In this document: positions 21,713 through 32,699 of the stretch, piece by piece
How the letters are laid out: the number at the start of each line of letters is the position of its first letter
Numbering within the stretch: position 1 is the stretch's first letter
From: Nematopogon swammerdamellus
Taxonomy: Eukaryota > Arthropoda > Insecta > Lepidoptera > Adelidae
Length of the DNA: 64,000 nucleotides
Assembly: GCA_946902875.1 (NCBI GenBank)
Contig: OX336343.1
Location: 1,340,754 to 1,404,753 of the forward strand
Direction: 5' to 3'
Position numbers and translations under genes: made by a program
Notes under the pieces: model-generated
The model's input: only the letters and a program-made list of their open reading frames with translations
What the model was told of the DNA's origin: nothing
Database searches by the model: none

Positions 21713-22303
21713 AACATTTTACTTTCACTTTACTTTAAAACACACCGACAAACATACTTGTTAGGTTTACCAAAATTCTAATATTGCGAAAATATTTCTC
21801 TAACCTGTCAGTGATGTAAGTAGCGATCAATGATTTAATAACCATAAATATGCTGGTTTTACAACTGCATTACTTCAATTTTAATCGAAACTGCAGCACT
21901 GCGCGGCCCCCAATGGCGCCGAGTTAAAAGGAAGTACTAAAGATCCTATCAAAATGCACTTTTATGACTACCTATGCCTTTTACTGCGCCTGCGTCGTCG
22001 ACAGAAGATGACGGTGACCGCACTTCCGGTGTCGTATACATACACGTCATTTTCTAATTGGCATTCTGCACTGGATGGTCACCCACACCACAGCCGCGGC
22101 TGATGGGTGATGTTGAGAAAGGAAAGCGTAATGAACGTGTAATATGTTGCAGATACTACCTACCTGTATTACTAGCGGTCACTGTAGTCTCTATTTAGCT
22201 GACCAATTACCACAGAGCATCGAATACCGCGCACGCCTCCTAGAGGCGAAAGTAATAATAATATTTGAAACACAATAATCGCACGCAGAGCTGCTAGCGC
22301 TTC

Positions 22304-22357
<54 letters not shown>

Positions 22358-22534
22358 GTATCGACACTACACACAAAGAGGAGCAAGTTAGGCACACGCA
22401 CAAAACAAATGCACACGCACAACACACATATGTAAGTCATAGGCCACGCCCACAGGCTTCAACGGCGTTGTAGGGAAATCGTGCTCAGGGCGTCTCTCGA
22501 GGCGCGGCGCGCGGTATTCCATGCTCTGTGCTTG
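21713..22534. other. Gene-free stretch with (TG)n
   Basis: It contains a TG/CA run of about 50 bp at 22303-22354. The remainder has no recognised repeat or coding frame. Confidence 0.5.
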
Positions 22535-22683
22535 CCTATTACTAAGCCTGCCTGCGTCGTCTGTGTGTCTGTCCGCCCTTCTGTCCGTCTGTCCGAGGGC
22601 TGTATCTTTTGAACCGTGATAGGTAGCATGTTGAAATTTTCAAATATTTGTTATTATGGCGGATATGCCAACAAATAATAAAA

Positions 22684-22916
22684 TTCCCTTGCCCCTTACT
22701 AGGCTCAAATTGTAGCCGACTGGGTTGGTACCACCGTACTGGATGTAAGATGGCCGCATAGCAACCTCGGTTGTGTTCTCCTCTAGTCCAGTATAGCCAG
22801 CAATCCAGGGAAGTCTCCAGTATGGCACCTACCTTCTCGGAGGTGGTATTGGCTGGTCGGAGCATGCGCTTTGGCCCCTCCGACTCAGCCACCCATACCG
22901 GATTACATAAAAAAAA
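22684..22916 (+). mobile_element. SINE S2, 5'-truncated, nested in R1
   Basis: It runs 'cccttgccccttactaggct' through 'ccgtactggatgtaagatgg' to 'ccggattacataaaaaaaag'. Confidence 0.8.
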
Positions 22917-23009
22917 GCAAAAACTGAAAATTAAGGGGTAGTAACCATACAAGAAACGTACTAAGAATCAATTATTACATTTCTAGATGGCGCCACAGGC
23001 AGTTTTTTT

Positions 23010-23135
23010 TTATGGAAACGGACTCAGTTGGCTACATCACCTACAACATCCGTGATGTTAGCGGTTAGCCCATAACACCGGGTGAACTAGGTGTCATGTC
23101 AGTGCTTCCCTTCATTTCATGTCGGCTACACTGAA
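23010..23135 (-). mobile_element. SINE S1 3' half, nested in R1
   Basis: It begins with poly-T, then 'tatggaaacggactcagttg ... ataacaccgggtgaactagg ... cggctacactgaacagt'. Confidence 0.75.
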
Positions 23136-23262
23136 CAGTTTGCATCGCAGATAAACAAAAGATAAACGGGTATAGTTTTTTGACAGCCTGACAGGTATGG
23201 TATAGCGAATCTACGGAACCCTCCGTGCCCGAGTAAAACTCGCGCTTGACCGATTTTTTTTG

Positions 23263-24245
23263 CAGACCGAGGAAAGTGACGTTCAGAGTGTTGCCAGTTT
23301 CCCGCAAATTTTCATTAATAGTCATGTGGGTAGTTGTTATCGATAATAAAATTGTATCGATTGATTAACTAGGTAATGAAATGCTGTAAATTCGAAGTTT
23401 ACCTAACTTTGGATTTGATTGGCAAAATCTTCAGCTAATATGAGCTATAAAAAAGTTATGTCGGTTGTACATGGTTGTACTGCACCACCCGTAGCGCATA
23501 TGTGTGAAGGTGTGTCGTGTGTGTGTGTACACTGGTAATTAATCTGTGGTGTGCATAGTGATGCCATGTTATACCAGTAAGTTTCACTTTTTAATGTCAT
23601 AAATTTTATGTCTCATTATAAATTACTGTATGGGTTAATTATTTGTAAGTTACTATACTACTTAAATATGGTACTCGTACTAACAAAGCATTATGAACTG
23701 CGAAGTTTGTTTCGTCAGTTCTTCTTCGATTTGAATTTAGAACTGGCGGAATTTTCGACATATCCAAGCGTAGGTTACGTACCTATGGATGAAATTATAC
23801 AATAAACAATAGCTAACGCTAAAAATAAGTTATTCAATCGACAAAAATCGATAATATTTTTTATCGAATGCAATCACAAGTTGTGTGAAGCGTGCAACCC
23901 ACGAATGTCAGTGAAACGTTACTTTCCTTCGTCTTCCAAAAACAAACTAGAATACTTAAATAAATCAAAATTATTGTACCTTTTTCATGTTGTGAAAATA
24001 CTGAATAATCTTTTGCAATGATTTTAATTTTTTTTTTCCAGCAACGTATAGCTTGATGAGATTATTGCTGCTAATTATTACAGCGGCCACGCTTGCGAGC
24101 CAATTACGCGAACATGCGATCGCCGCAGACAGAAGCAAGCTCATTCTTGTATTATTTTCTTATTTAATTATAATTTAGTATTTTACTGTTAAAATAGCCA
24201 ATTCTTTAGTACTGTTTTCTAAAGAAAATATAGCATTTTTATATA
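23263..24245. other. AT-rich gene-free stretch
   Basis: No supported coding sequence or repeat boundary was found. One 65-codon frame at 23608-23805 shows no family resemblance. Confidence 0.4.
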
Positions 24246-24246
24246 G

Positions 24247-24655
24247 TAAGCGCGACATGTGGCGCCGAGCCGCCCATAAGGTGTCTAACGATGTCCACGG
24301 ACATTCGGTCGCTTGCTGGGGTTGTGAATGCCATGCCGGCCTGACAGGTGCCTATTCACGCCCCTCTTGAAGGATCAAACTGGGGTGGAAAATACGTCTA
24401 TGGTGGGCAGGGAGAGCGTTCCACAGTTTACCGGTTCTGTGGAGGTAGGATCTGCGAAACCGATTGGTACGCTTTCGCGGTAAGTCCAGCGTGTAGGGAT
24501 ACAATCCCTGCCCAGTGCGCGTAGTGCAGAAGTGGAGGGGGCGGCGGGATCTCGTAGTGCAGAAGTGGAGGGCGCGGCGGGATCTCGTGCAGAAGTGGAG
24601 GACGCGGCGGGATCGCGTCAAACAGGCCCTCCGAGCTACTCCATGGTTCGGATGT
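24247..24655 (-). pseudogene. CR1/Jockey-like LINE 3' fragment with internal 33-bp triplication
   Basis: The minus strand reads EGLFDAIPPRPP-like, ALWNALPAHH-like ends and the 'gcgacatgtggcgccgag' 3' region. A unit of about 33 bp ('gcagaagtggagg.cgcggcg' plus 'ggatctcgt') is repeated three times at 24520-24612, expanding the IPP-rich segment. Confidence 0.7.
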
Positions 24656-25620
24656 CATGTAAAACTGTAGGTAGGTCCCCCGGCTTGACTGGAGGATATT
24701 GCCTAAGGCAATAAGTCGACCCTTGCCACACATTAGGTGGTAAAAAGTGTAATATTATTATTCTTTATTCTTTATTCTTTATTCATCATTCGTATGGTAG
24801 TACACTACGCTTGAATTTGTCCTGTTAGTTTATACAATCCGGTTCGATTACACCCACAAAGAAGAGCCGGCAAGAAACTTCGCAGGGTTCTTTTTTTAAC
24901 GTCTTCAATTACAATACATTGTGACTAGCTACATAATAGACACCGCTTACAGTGTTAAGATATAGTTTGAGAGCTAGAATAACTATAATTTAATTATAAT
25001 TTAACTATAATAACTATAATTTAAGCTTGATAATTCTGACCACATAAAATCAAAAGTTAAAGTAAAAGTATAGATAAAATCAGGTGTATAGAGCCTTTGT
25101 CAGAAATTGTTGATACATATCGTATCAAGTCATGTCAGTTATAAATATTCATACCACATTGTAGTACAATGTCAAATAAAATAAATAAATTTGATACTTA
25201 ATGTATCAATTAGTCAAAGTAATATTTCAGTATGCGTGCTAAATAAACTTGATACTTAATGTATCAACATATATAATATTATTAACACATGTTGTGAAAC
25301 TGTGACAGCGGCCGCGCGCGACCTCGCTCGAACTGTCAACTATTAGCACCCACGATTAGGGTTACCATATCGGCCCGGATTTGTCAGGACGTGTCCGGAC
25401 TTTGTCCGCCTTTTTAATTAGTCCCGATGGTTTAATTGGTTTGGAAAAAAAATTAATAAATGTTTGATTTGCGCAATAAATTACTTAAAAATAAAACAAA
25501 ACTATTTAATCCTTCTTCAATGTTTATTAAACTAGATACTCGTACAAAGAAGTAATTGAACTAGTTGGTCCCATCTCAACTTAAAATACCCCGCCCCGCG
25601 ACCGCTATCCCTGTAAAACG
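24656..25620. other. LINE-tail fragment and AT-rich spacer
   Basis: 24765-24910 ((TTATTCTT)n, 'gtagtacactacgcttgaat', 'gccggcaagaaacttcgcag') matches 18815-19000. From 24990 there is AT-rich sequence with short 'aactataatttaa' and 'tgatacttaatgtatcaa' repeats and no genes. Confidence 0.5.
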
Positions 25621-25624
25621 TGCG

Positions 25625-25805
25625 CTGCGTGTGGTTGTTGTTGTTGTTGTTTTGGTTTGGGGTTGGCTCTAGGCCTGCAAACTAATCCCGCTTGGTTGGG
25701 AACCTTAGTGCAAAACCCCGCAATCTCCAGCTATCCCAGCCAGCCTATGTCTTCCATGAAAGCCACAAGTCGACCGGGGTGTCTGCAGACCGCGCTGCGC
25801 TGCGT
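25625..25805 (-). mobile_element. LINE (RNase-H-type) 3' end fragment
   Basis: (GTT)n followed by 'ttggtttgg' and 'ggcctgcaaactaatcccgc ... ccccgcaatctccagctatc ... ggggtgtctgcagac' is the same 3' end as at 28540-28710. Confidence 0.6.
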
Positions 25806-25854
25806 CTGGGATTAATTAATTAATTTTGTGACTAAAGTTTTCGAACTTTTTTAG

Positions 25855-26240
25855 GGTTCCGTATCCATAAGGACGTCTATTACGAAGCCTACGCCGTCTG
25901 TCTGTGTGTCTGCCTGTCCGTCTGTCCTAGGGCTGTATCGTTTGAACCTTAATAGGTAGCCGGTTAAAATTTCCACAAAATATGTGATATAGCCCATGAG
26001 CCAAAAATAATAAAAAAAGCAAAAAGTTAAAAATTAAGGAGTTCCCCATACAAGAAACGTGCTAAGGAACGATTAGTACATATTCACGTTACTATGAATA
26101 ATAGATGGCTCCACAAGTTTTTAAATTTTGCATAATACAAAAGACAAAACGTAGAAGTATATGGTTTTTAACATGTATGGTATAGCGGTTCTACGCGACC
26201 ATCCGCGCGCAAGTGAGATTCGCACTTCACCGATTTTTTT
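25855..26240 (+). repeat. Interspersed repeat R1
   Basis: It runs from 'tagggttccgtatccataag' through the CTGT run to 'gtgagattcgcacttcaccg' and poly-T. Confidence 0.7.
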
Positions 26241-26871
26241 TAAATGTCCTCGTTTTCGTCGGGACTTTTCAAATTTGGAAATGGTGACCCTACCCGCGAT
26301 ACTGTACCGACGACGACGTGTTATCACCACAATGCTAGAAGTTCACCAAATGACAGCAAAAGTGGAACACTGTACGTGCAGCCTTCGCTATACTAGTATA
26401 TGTATACAATAGGTTGAACTGAGACATAGGTAAAGAGAGAGTAAGAGTAATCTGTCCTGTCGGAACGAAATGCCGTATAATATGCCAGTACTTCCTGCTG
26501 GTCGTGCCGGATGCACTGAAACTGGACCTATATTCAGATTCAGATATTTCTCTCGCCTGTCCCTGGATGGTTTTTATTATTATTTATTTTTTTAGGTATA
26601 GATTTATATTTTTAATATAGTTTTTTTTTTTTGTAAATAAATAGTGATTTCCTGAATATAATATTTATTTCGCCATAAAGAACACACAACATTAACAATA
26701 TTTTATTGAGACATGCATAATTATTCAGTTTGGATCATCCTTTTGTGTGTTTTGTCTCGTTCAGCAATGCGAGAAAGAACGGGCAAGAAAAGTTATAGAG
26801 CTTTATTATTTTATTTTTAAAAATAACTTAGTACATAGGTACTAAACTCTGATCCGCGAATAGACCCGCTG
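26241..26871. other. Gene-free stretch with the empty-site paralogue of 7455-7934
   Basis: 26655-26730 matches the flanks of the hAT-like element at 7455-7934 without the insertion. No other feature is supported. Confidence 0.5.
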
Positions 26872-27085
26872 AACCGACCTTCACTCGGTGCGGTGGTATC
26901 ACTCCGGACCATTCTCAACCTAGCACTTAGTAAGTATTGGAAGGGACCTACAGTTTTACGTGGAATCTGAACCACGGCCAACCTCAACGGTCGGACGGTT
27001 ACTCATCCATAGTCTATTTGCGCCCGGTGTACTTAACTCAGACGATCGGCCGCTGAAGCACTGCACACCGAGCTACCGAGGTTGG
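26872..27085 (-). mobile_element. SINE S1, degenerate head half
   Basis: The inverse contains 'gagctaccgagg' (tRNA-like start), GGTCGG / 'aacctcaacggtcgg' and 'cctacagttttacgtggaat'. The 5S-like part is degraded. Confidence 0.55.
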
Positions 27086-27206
27086 AAAAAGCTCGCATCA
27101 GCATTTCAGCTTTGAATTCACCTGTCTGTCTATTTCTTTGGAGTGCGGTAAAAGTAAGTGCTATGTTGGAGACTACTCCCACAGTGCGGGTGGACCAGGT
27201 TCAGTC

Positions 27207-27538
27207 AGCCTCGGTAGCTCAGTGGTGCGGTTAGTCAGTACTTGGATGGGTGACCGCTTGACCGTTGGAGGCTGACCGTGGTTCGGATTTCACGTTAAAC
27301 TGAGGTCCCTTCCCTTCTTACCTTACTAGGTGGTAGGGTTTACCCCGGCTGGGTTGGTACCACCGCACTGAACGAAACGTCGGTCAAAACGGCTATATAA
27401 ATAGTTCGTGTTTTCCGTCCAGTGTAGTCGACATGAAATGAAGGGAAGCACTGAAATGGCACCTAGGTCACCCGGTGGGCTGACATCACGGATGTTGTAG
27501 GTGATGTAGTAGCCAACCGTGTCAGTTTCCATTAAAAA
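27207..27538 (+). mobile_element. SINE S1, full length, short 5S-like head
   Basis: It starts 'gcctcggtagctcagtggtg', passes directly into the 5S-like 'gtcagtacttggatgggtga', then the body and 'tcagtttccattaaaaaaa'. Compared with 36651-37034 it lacks the 30 bp between the two promoter-like parts. Confidence 0.85.
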
Positions 27539-27859
27539 AACCCGCCGCAGAAGTATAGGTACTTGACGCAGAGCAAGAAATCGACGACCGCCCCGATCGC
27601 TGTTCTGCGGTACTTACATATTTTCATCTGCCGCAACGGACACGCACGCAATTCAATCCAAGAAGTAACAACAGCGGTAGCCGTCGCTCCGGTCCACCAC
27701 CATCGCTTCTAATTACTATAACGGCACATTCATTATGGACGTTTATTTTAATTTCGAATTGTATATGTTATGTTAGGCACTGATCTATAAGTACTTAGAG
27801 CAGCATTTCTCATTACATCACTCCCGATGAAACATGTCACCGGCCAAATCAGCTTATAT

Positions 27860-28525
27860 GCTCATAAAAAAAACTGGGGATCCTATACCGAAATAGGAGG
27901 TTCTTCTCACCGGCACAACTACTTATGTTGTACAAATCACAGATTAGGCGGGTGATGGAATACTGTAGCCACATTTGGGAAGGCAGCCCCCAGTATCTTT
28001 TGGCGTCCTTGGATTCAATACAGCGCCGAGCCGTCCGTCTGGTGGGACACCCGAAACTGACTGATGATCTGAAGTCTCTCAGTTACAGACGATTTGTAGG
28101 GTCACTCAGTCTGTTCTACAGGTACTATCATGGACGCTGCTCGGAGGAACTTTCTTTCCTTATTCCTTGCCATCCAACCTAATTTCGCAGCACTCGCCGC
28201 AGAGAAACTGAGCACCCTTTTGTTGTTGACATTGCGCTTTTGAGAACCCATCGGTTCTCGTAACCGATGTGTTCTCAAAATCGTTTCTTTGTCGCACCGC
28301 TAGGGTGTGAAACTGTCTCCCGGCGAGTGTGTTTCCCGAATCCTTCAACCTGGGTGTCTTCAAACGTCGTATCAACGGGCTAGACAGCCCAGCAACAGTC
28401 CGCAAATCTGCTGGCATGGCGCCTCACAGCGTGGTTTCGCGAGGAGAGGGGTTTTTGGCTCTGTCGACTGTACCATTATTGGTCCCTCGGCATAGCCACC
28501 CATGTTGGTTTACATAAAAAAAAAT
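27860..28525 (+). pseudogene. CR1/Jockey-like LINE, 3' part with A tail
   Basis: It reads LGILYRNRRFFSP-like, then an LLYKSQIRRVMEYCSHIWEG block, SIQRRAVRLVGHP and LFYRYYHGRCSEEL. A frameshift at about 28180 is followed by the conserved C-terminus (CFP.SFNLGVFKRRIN) and the 3' UTR ending 'catgttggtttacataaaaa'. That tail resembles the SINE S2 tail. The copy is 5'-truncated. Confidence 0.8.
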
Positions 28526-28539
28526 GCTGAGTTCACAAT

Positions 28540-29050
28540 GACTGGGCATTGTGTTGTTGTTGTTGTTGTTTTGGTTTGGAGGCCTGCAAACTAGTCCCGC
28601 TTGACCGGGGACCTTCGTCCAAAAACCCGCGATCTCCAGCTACCCCAGCCAGCCTATATCCTCCATGAAGGCCACAAGACGACTGGGGTGTCTGCAGACC
28701 TCCGCAACGTAATATGGAGAACGGCGGAGTATGTCCCTTCGTTGGTTGTCAAGTACACTGCACGCACTCCAACAAAACACGCTCGGCCGTTTCATCCGTC
28801 GCCAAGCATCCCCTGCACAGTGGACTATCCGTAATAGCCATCATGGCGTGTAGATGTTTATTTAGTGAGCGTTGGCCGCTCATCAGACCAACGGCCATTC
28901 TCAGCTTAGCCCGGGCCAGGTTGATCAGCTTTCGAGCCTGCCTACGATCTGGTTTAGGACGAGCAGCGCTTGACTGTCTGAACTCTGAGAGGCCCATCCA
29001 TCTGTCCCTGTGTTTCCGTGACGTCGACGCGTGCAACCAAGTTCTCTGTA
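28540..29050 (-). pseudogene. LINE C-terminal fragment (RNase-H-type, I/R1-like)
   Basis: The minus-strand frame 29036-28749 reads ARKLINLARAKLRMAVGLMS ... TDSPLCRGCLATDETAERVL then LEC. This is the CxxC..H/E..LEC zinc-like tail found after RNase H in I/R1-group LINEs. The 3' UTR with the (GTT)n end lies at 28540-28710 and recurs at 25625-25805. Confidence 0.7.
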
Positions 29051-29162
29051 CTCCCTGTTCTTTGTGTTATTTGGCTCACCCTATCGCATTATGTTGTAAT
29101 ATACGCGAGTAAGGAGTGCTTTCTTACCTTGTATGGGGCAATTCTTTTAATTGTTTTATGTA

Positions 29163-29375
29163 TAGCGCGACATATGGCCTCGTTTCACATAAGAGTAGGT
29201 GTCTAACGATGCCCATAGACATTCTATTATGCACAGATTGAGAAAAATCATTCAGGTCTGACAGGAGCCTTTTCACGCTCCTTTTGAAAACCCCCAGGCT
29301 TTCCTTGGGAGGAAATAGATGGTCTGGGAGTGCGTTACATTTTCCCGGTTCTGTGAATAAAAACATACAGAACGG
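29163..29375 (-). pseudogene. CR1/Jockey-like LINE 3' fragment
   Basis: Minus reads a ...KCNALPDHLFPPKESLGVFK end followed by the 'gcgacatatggc' region. It is strongly 5'-truncated and divergent. Confidence 0.65.
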
Positions 29376-29459
29376 TTGGTTAGGTTAGGTCGAACATACA
29401 CACTACTTAATTAAAACAATAACAAAATATTTACAAAATCAAAACAAAAAAAAATATGC

Positions 29460-30060
29460 TTACACAATATCTATACATATAATAAAATCGTAAAGGTAAG
29501 AAAGTCTGTACATTGAATGTATTCGGAAAAAAACTAACCAGGGTGGCTTAGAATGAGATACTGAACATTTTAGAACAGTTTTTAAAATTTTTGTTTGTTT
29601 GTTTGTTTGTCTGTACGCGCATCACGCAAAAACCACTGAACGGAATTAGACGAAACTTTGTATGGTGGCAGTTTATATGCCGGGTTAACATAATACGTAA
29701 AAAAAATTAACAAAAATAAAAAAAAATTAAACAATTACAAACATTATTGCGCGTTTAAAATCACGTAGTCCAAAGTACATAATTATATCTTGAGAACTGG
29801 CAGCAAATACAATTTGAATAAAATATTCATTCGAAATTTAAAAATAAGTAGATACAACGAAAATGACAAGTTCTTCTTTTTTATAACTTGAACACAATAG
29901 TCTATAACATATCTATTCTTTCTATACATACAGTAAAATCGTAAATGCAAAAATGTCTATTTGTACGCGCATCTCGCAAAAACCACTGAACGGAATTTGA
30001 CGAAACTTTTTATAGTGACAGTGTATATCCCGGATTAACATAATAATAAAAAAATATAAT
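29460..30060 (+). mobile_element. Two Helitron-like 5' segments
   Basis: 29463-29700 and 29927-30050 both begin 'ctatacatataataaaatcg'-like and share 'cgcaaaaaccactgaacgga', 'gacgaaacttt' and 'ccgg.ttaacataata'. The first also has (GTTT)n. No terminal CTAG hairpin is seen nearby. 30060-30670 is AT-rich with no supported feature. Confidence 0.5.
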
Positions 30061-30671
30061 AAAAATCACGCAATCCGAAGTAATGGTAAAAAACAATTTT
30101 AATTTTCATGTTGACAACGGAGAACTGTCATCTCGACGTGAGCTGGCCGGTGACAAATTGTTTGATAAATACTTCGATCATAAAAAATATTAAGATTCCG
30201 CATGTCAGGGCGATTCGTGCCCCACCAAAAATACGTGCAATTCAAATATTACGTGCATCGCCCGCTCATTCTGCCATCGACCGCCAGCGCGAGAGCACTT
30301 GCTTCAGCGTCTTCAATATTACACAAATGCCGGCTTCGGGCCTCTGCGTAGTATACGAGAGCATCTGGCATTATATTTCAAGAGTGAAAATCCCTTCAAA
30401 TACAATGTTTTATAAGAAAAAGTAAAAATTTTCACTTCATACATTTAATGTGTTTGGATTAAGTGGAGATGGCTTCTTTAAAATTAAATTTTTTTACGTC
30501 ACCACCTTTGAAAACGGTAACACTGGATTCCCAAAAGAATTCTTTTATAATATATATATTTTACTATATTAGATGGCAATTTGAAAAGCTACAATAAAAT
30601 CAACAAAATACCAGAACCCTTACATGATTTTTATTTACAGATTTTTGCTTGTGTTTTCTTTGTGTTTTTTT

Positions 30672-31070
30672 TTTATTGAAAGCGCGACCTGTGGCGCCGA
30701 GGCACCCATGAGATGTCTAAGGACGCCCATGGACATTTGGTCGTATGCGGGGGTTGCGAATGCCATGCCGGCCCGACAGGTGCCTGTTCATGCCCCTCTT
30801 GAAGGACCCGAGACTGTACTTGGGAGGAAATATATAGACAGGAGAGCGTCCCAGAGTTTACCGGTTCTATAGAGGAAAAATCTGCAGAAGAGGTTGGTAC
30901 GCATCCACGGTAAGTCCAGCGTGTGGGAATGCAATCCTTTTTAACAAATTCCTCTTTTCAAACAATTTCCCTTTTAAAAGCTGATATTTGGCAGAGCCAT
31001 CCCACAGGTGCAAGCAGTACTCCAAGCATGACCTGATCTGCGATTTGTGCAAAAGGACTTAGGTGCACAA
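30672..31070 (-). pseudogene. CR1/Jockey-like LINE 3' part with internal deletion
   Basis: The minus strand from 31052 reads KSQIRSCLEYCLHLWDGSAK, then breaks, then continues with the DLPRM..R..SFLYRTG and FPPKYSLGSF tail on to 'gcgacctgtggcgccgag' and poly-T. Confidence 0.7.
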
Positions 31071-32043
31071 GAAATTTACGTGTTTCTTTCTTGGTTGGTT
31101 CTTGTTTGATTCTTACAGATTTTGAATAACATATTTATTTGCTTTATGAAACGTATATGACAAGTGGTTCAAAAAAGTTAACATCAAAGGGAGGAATACG
31201 AAAATATTAAAACTGGTCCCGTTTAAATAGTTAGTGAGAAATTATTATTTAGGTTGACTGCAAAATTAAGTTTGTTTGTAATATATTTATGTATCAAAAA
31301 GGTGATGAGTGGAGGTGAGAAATGTTTTTCTTTTTATAACCAGTTTGGTGGTTCAAAAAAAATTATCAAGGTTAATTTATAGAAGATGCGTCACTACGCT
31401 CCGCATCTTCTATAAATTAACCGCAACCTAATAGGGACCATGTCGAGGCAGCCCGTGTCGTTTGTGCATACATGTCTATTCAAAATCAATGTTTTTGTAG
31501 TTAAAAAAAGTAAAGTTTTAATTTTGCATGAAAGATTAAAAATTAAAAGTTGTATGGAAACCTGTTTCTTCTTTTAAGTAAACTAAATAAACTACGCGTC
31601 CGGCAAAACATTAATTCACTAAAATTTATTTTTTAACTTCAGTCTACACAATAAGCTTACTAGCAATTTGCTAGCAAACTTCCCCACTTCAAAGCCACGC
31701 CCCCGTCGTATTTGTGCGGAACCCTCGGTTTGTGGGTTGGTCAACTTGGTCTGTGTTTTTAATGTTAGTAACATATTGGCTTTATTTCTAGTAGACACTT
31801 CACACTATTAAAGCTGAAATTTTGATATTCCTGTCATTATTGTCATTTTGAGAAAGAAAGACAGGAGATGAACGAATGATTTAATAATCTTAATTTAAGC
31901 AGGTCTGTCAAATTTTAGGTGATTTTAGTTGCAAGTGATATAAGACACGTCTAAAGTCGACATAAATTGACAAATGCGTTTGAAATTTTTATAAAATAAT
32001 TCACTCATCATCCATAGGTTTTCTTACATAAATAAATGTAAAT
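31071..32043. other. AT-rich gene-free stretch with a 50-bp hairpin
   Basis: A hairpin at 31373-31426 ('ggttaatttatagaagatgc' / inverse 'gcatcttctataaattaacc') is the only structure noted. Confidence 0.5.
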
Positions 32044-32310
32044 CGTAAAACTGTAGGTCCCTTCCCTCCTAATCTTACTTGGTGGTAGGGTCTAACCCGC
32101 CCGGGTTGGTACCACCGCACTGAATGAAACGTCGGTTGAAACGGCTATGTAAATAGTTTGTGTTTTCCGACCAGTTCAGTGTAGCCGGCACGATCGAAGG
32201 GGAAAGCACTGACATGGCACCTAGTTCACCCGGTGTTATGGGCTGACCTCACGGACGTTGTAGGTGATGTAGCCAACCGTGTCAGTTTCCATAAAAAAAA
32301 AATAAACGAA
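32044..32310 (+). mobile_element. SINE S1, headless copy
   Basis: It starts at 'cgtaaaactgtaggtccctt' exactly where the tRNA/5S head would end, and runs to 'tttccataaaaaaaaa'. Confidence 0.8.
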
Positions 32311-32699
32311 AAAAATTGCAATAAATGTTTTTAATAAATAATTTAATAATAAGAAGTAAAAAGCCACCTCCATAGTTTTGAGCCGTTGAAGCAAGCGGCA
32401 ATTTATCGATCGACTACGTGCGACATTCGCTTGTTTTGGAACACGTAAATGTTTGCGTGGAGCGTGCAGGCAAGCGATACGGGATTACTGCGCGTGGAAA
32501 AAGGATGACACAATATCACTGCGATCTCTTGAGATGGTCGGTCCTGTATTACGCGATACGCACACTACCATAACCACGGTGTCTCGTTTTAGTAATAATT
32601 GAAGTATGAAGTGCGGAGTCCAGAACTATTTTTTCTGTCTACGGATAAATAAAACAAATTATTGAAAGTCGAAGTTATGTCGCTGTCATTGGTGCAATA

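Larger units (their letters stand above)
22535..23262 (+). repeat. R1 copy carrying S2 and S1 insertions
   Basis: R1 pieces are at 22535-22683, 22917-23009 and about 23190-23262 (ending 'aaactcgcgcttgaccgatt'). They are separated by a + strand S2 SINE (22684-22916) and a - strand S1 SINE (23010-23135). Confidence 0.7.

Noticed and set aside
28714..29206. Plus-strand ORFs of 132 and 62 codons
   Set aside because: Antisense to a LINE C-terminus whose CxxC..LEC motif is recognisable on minus.
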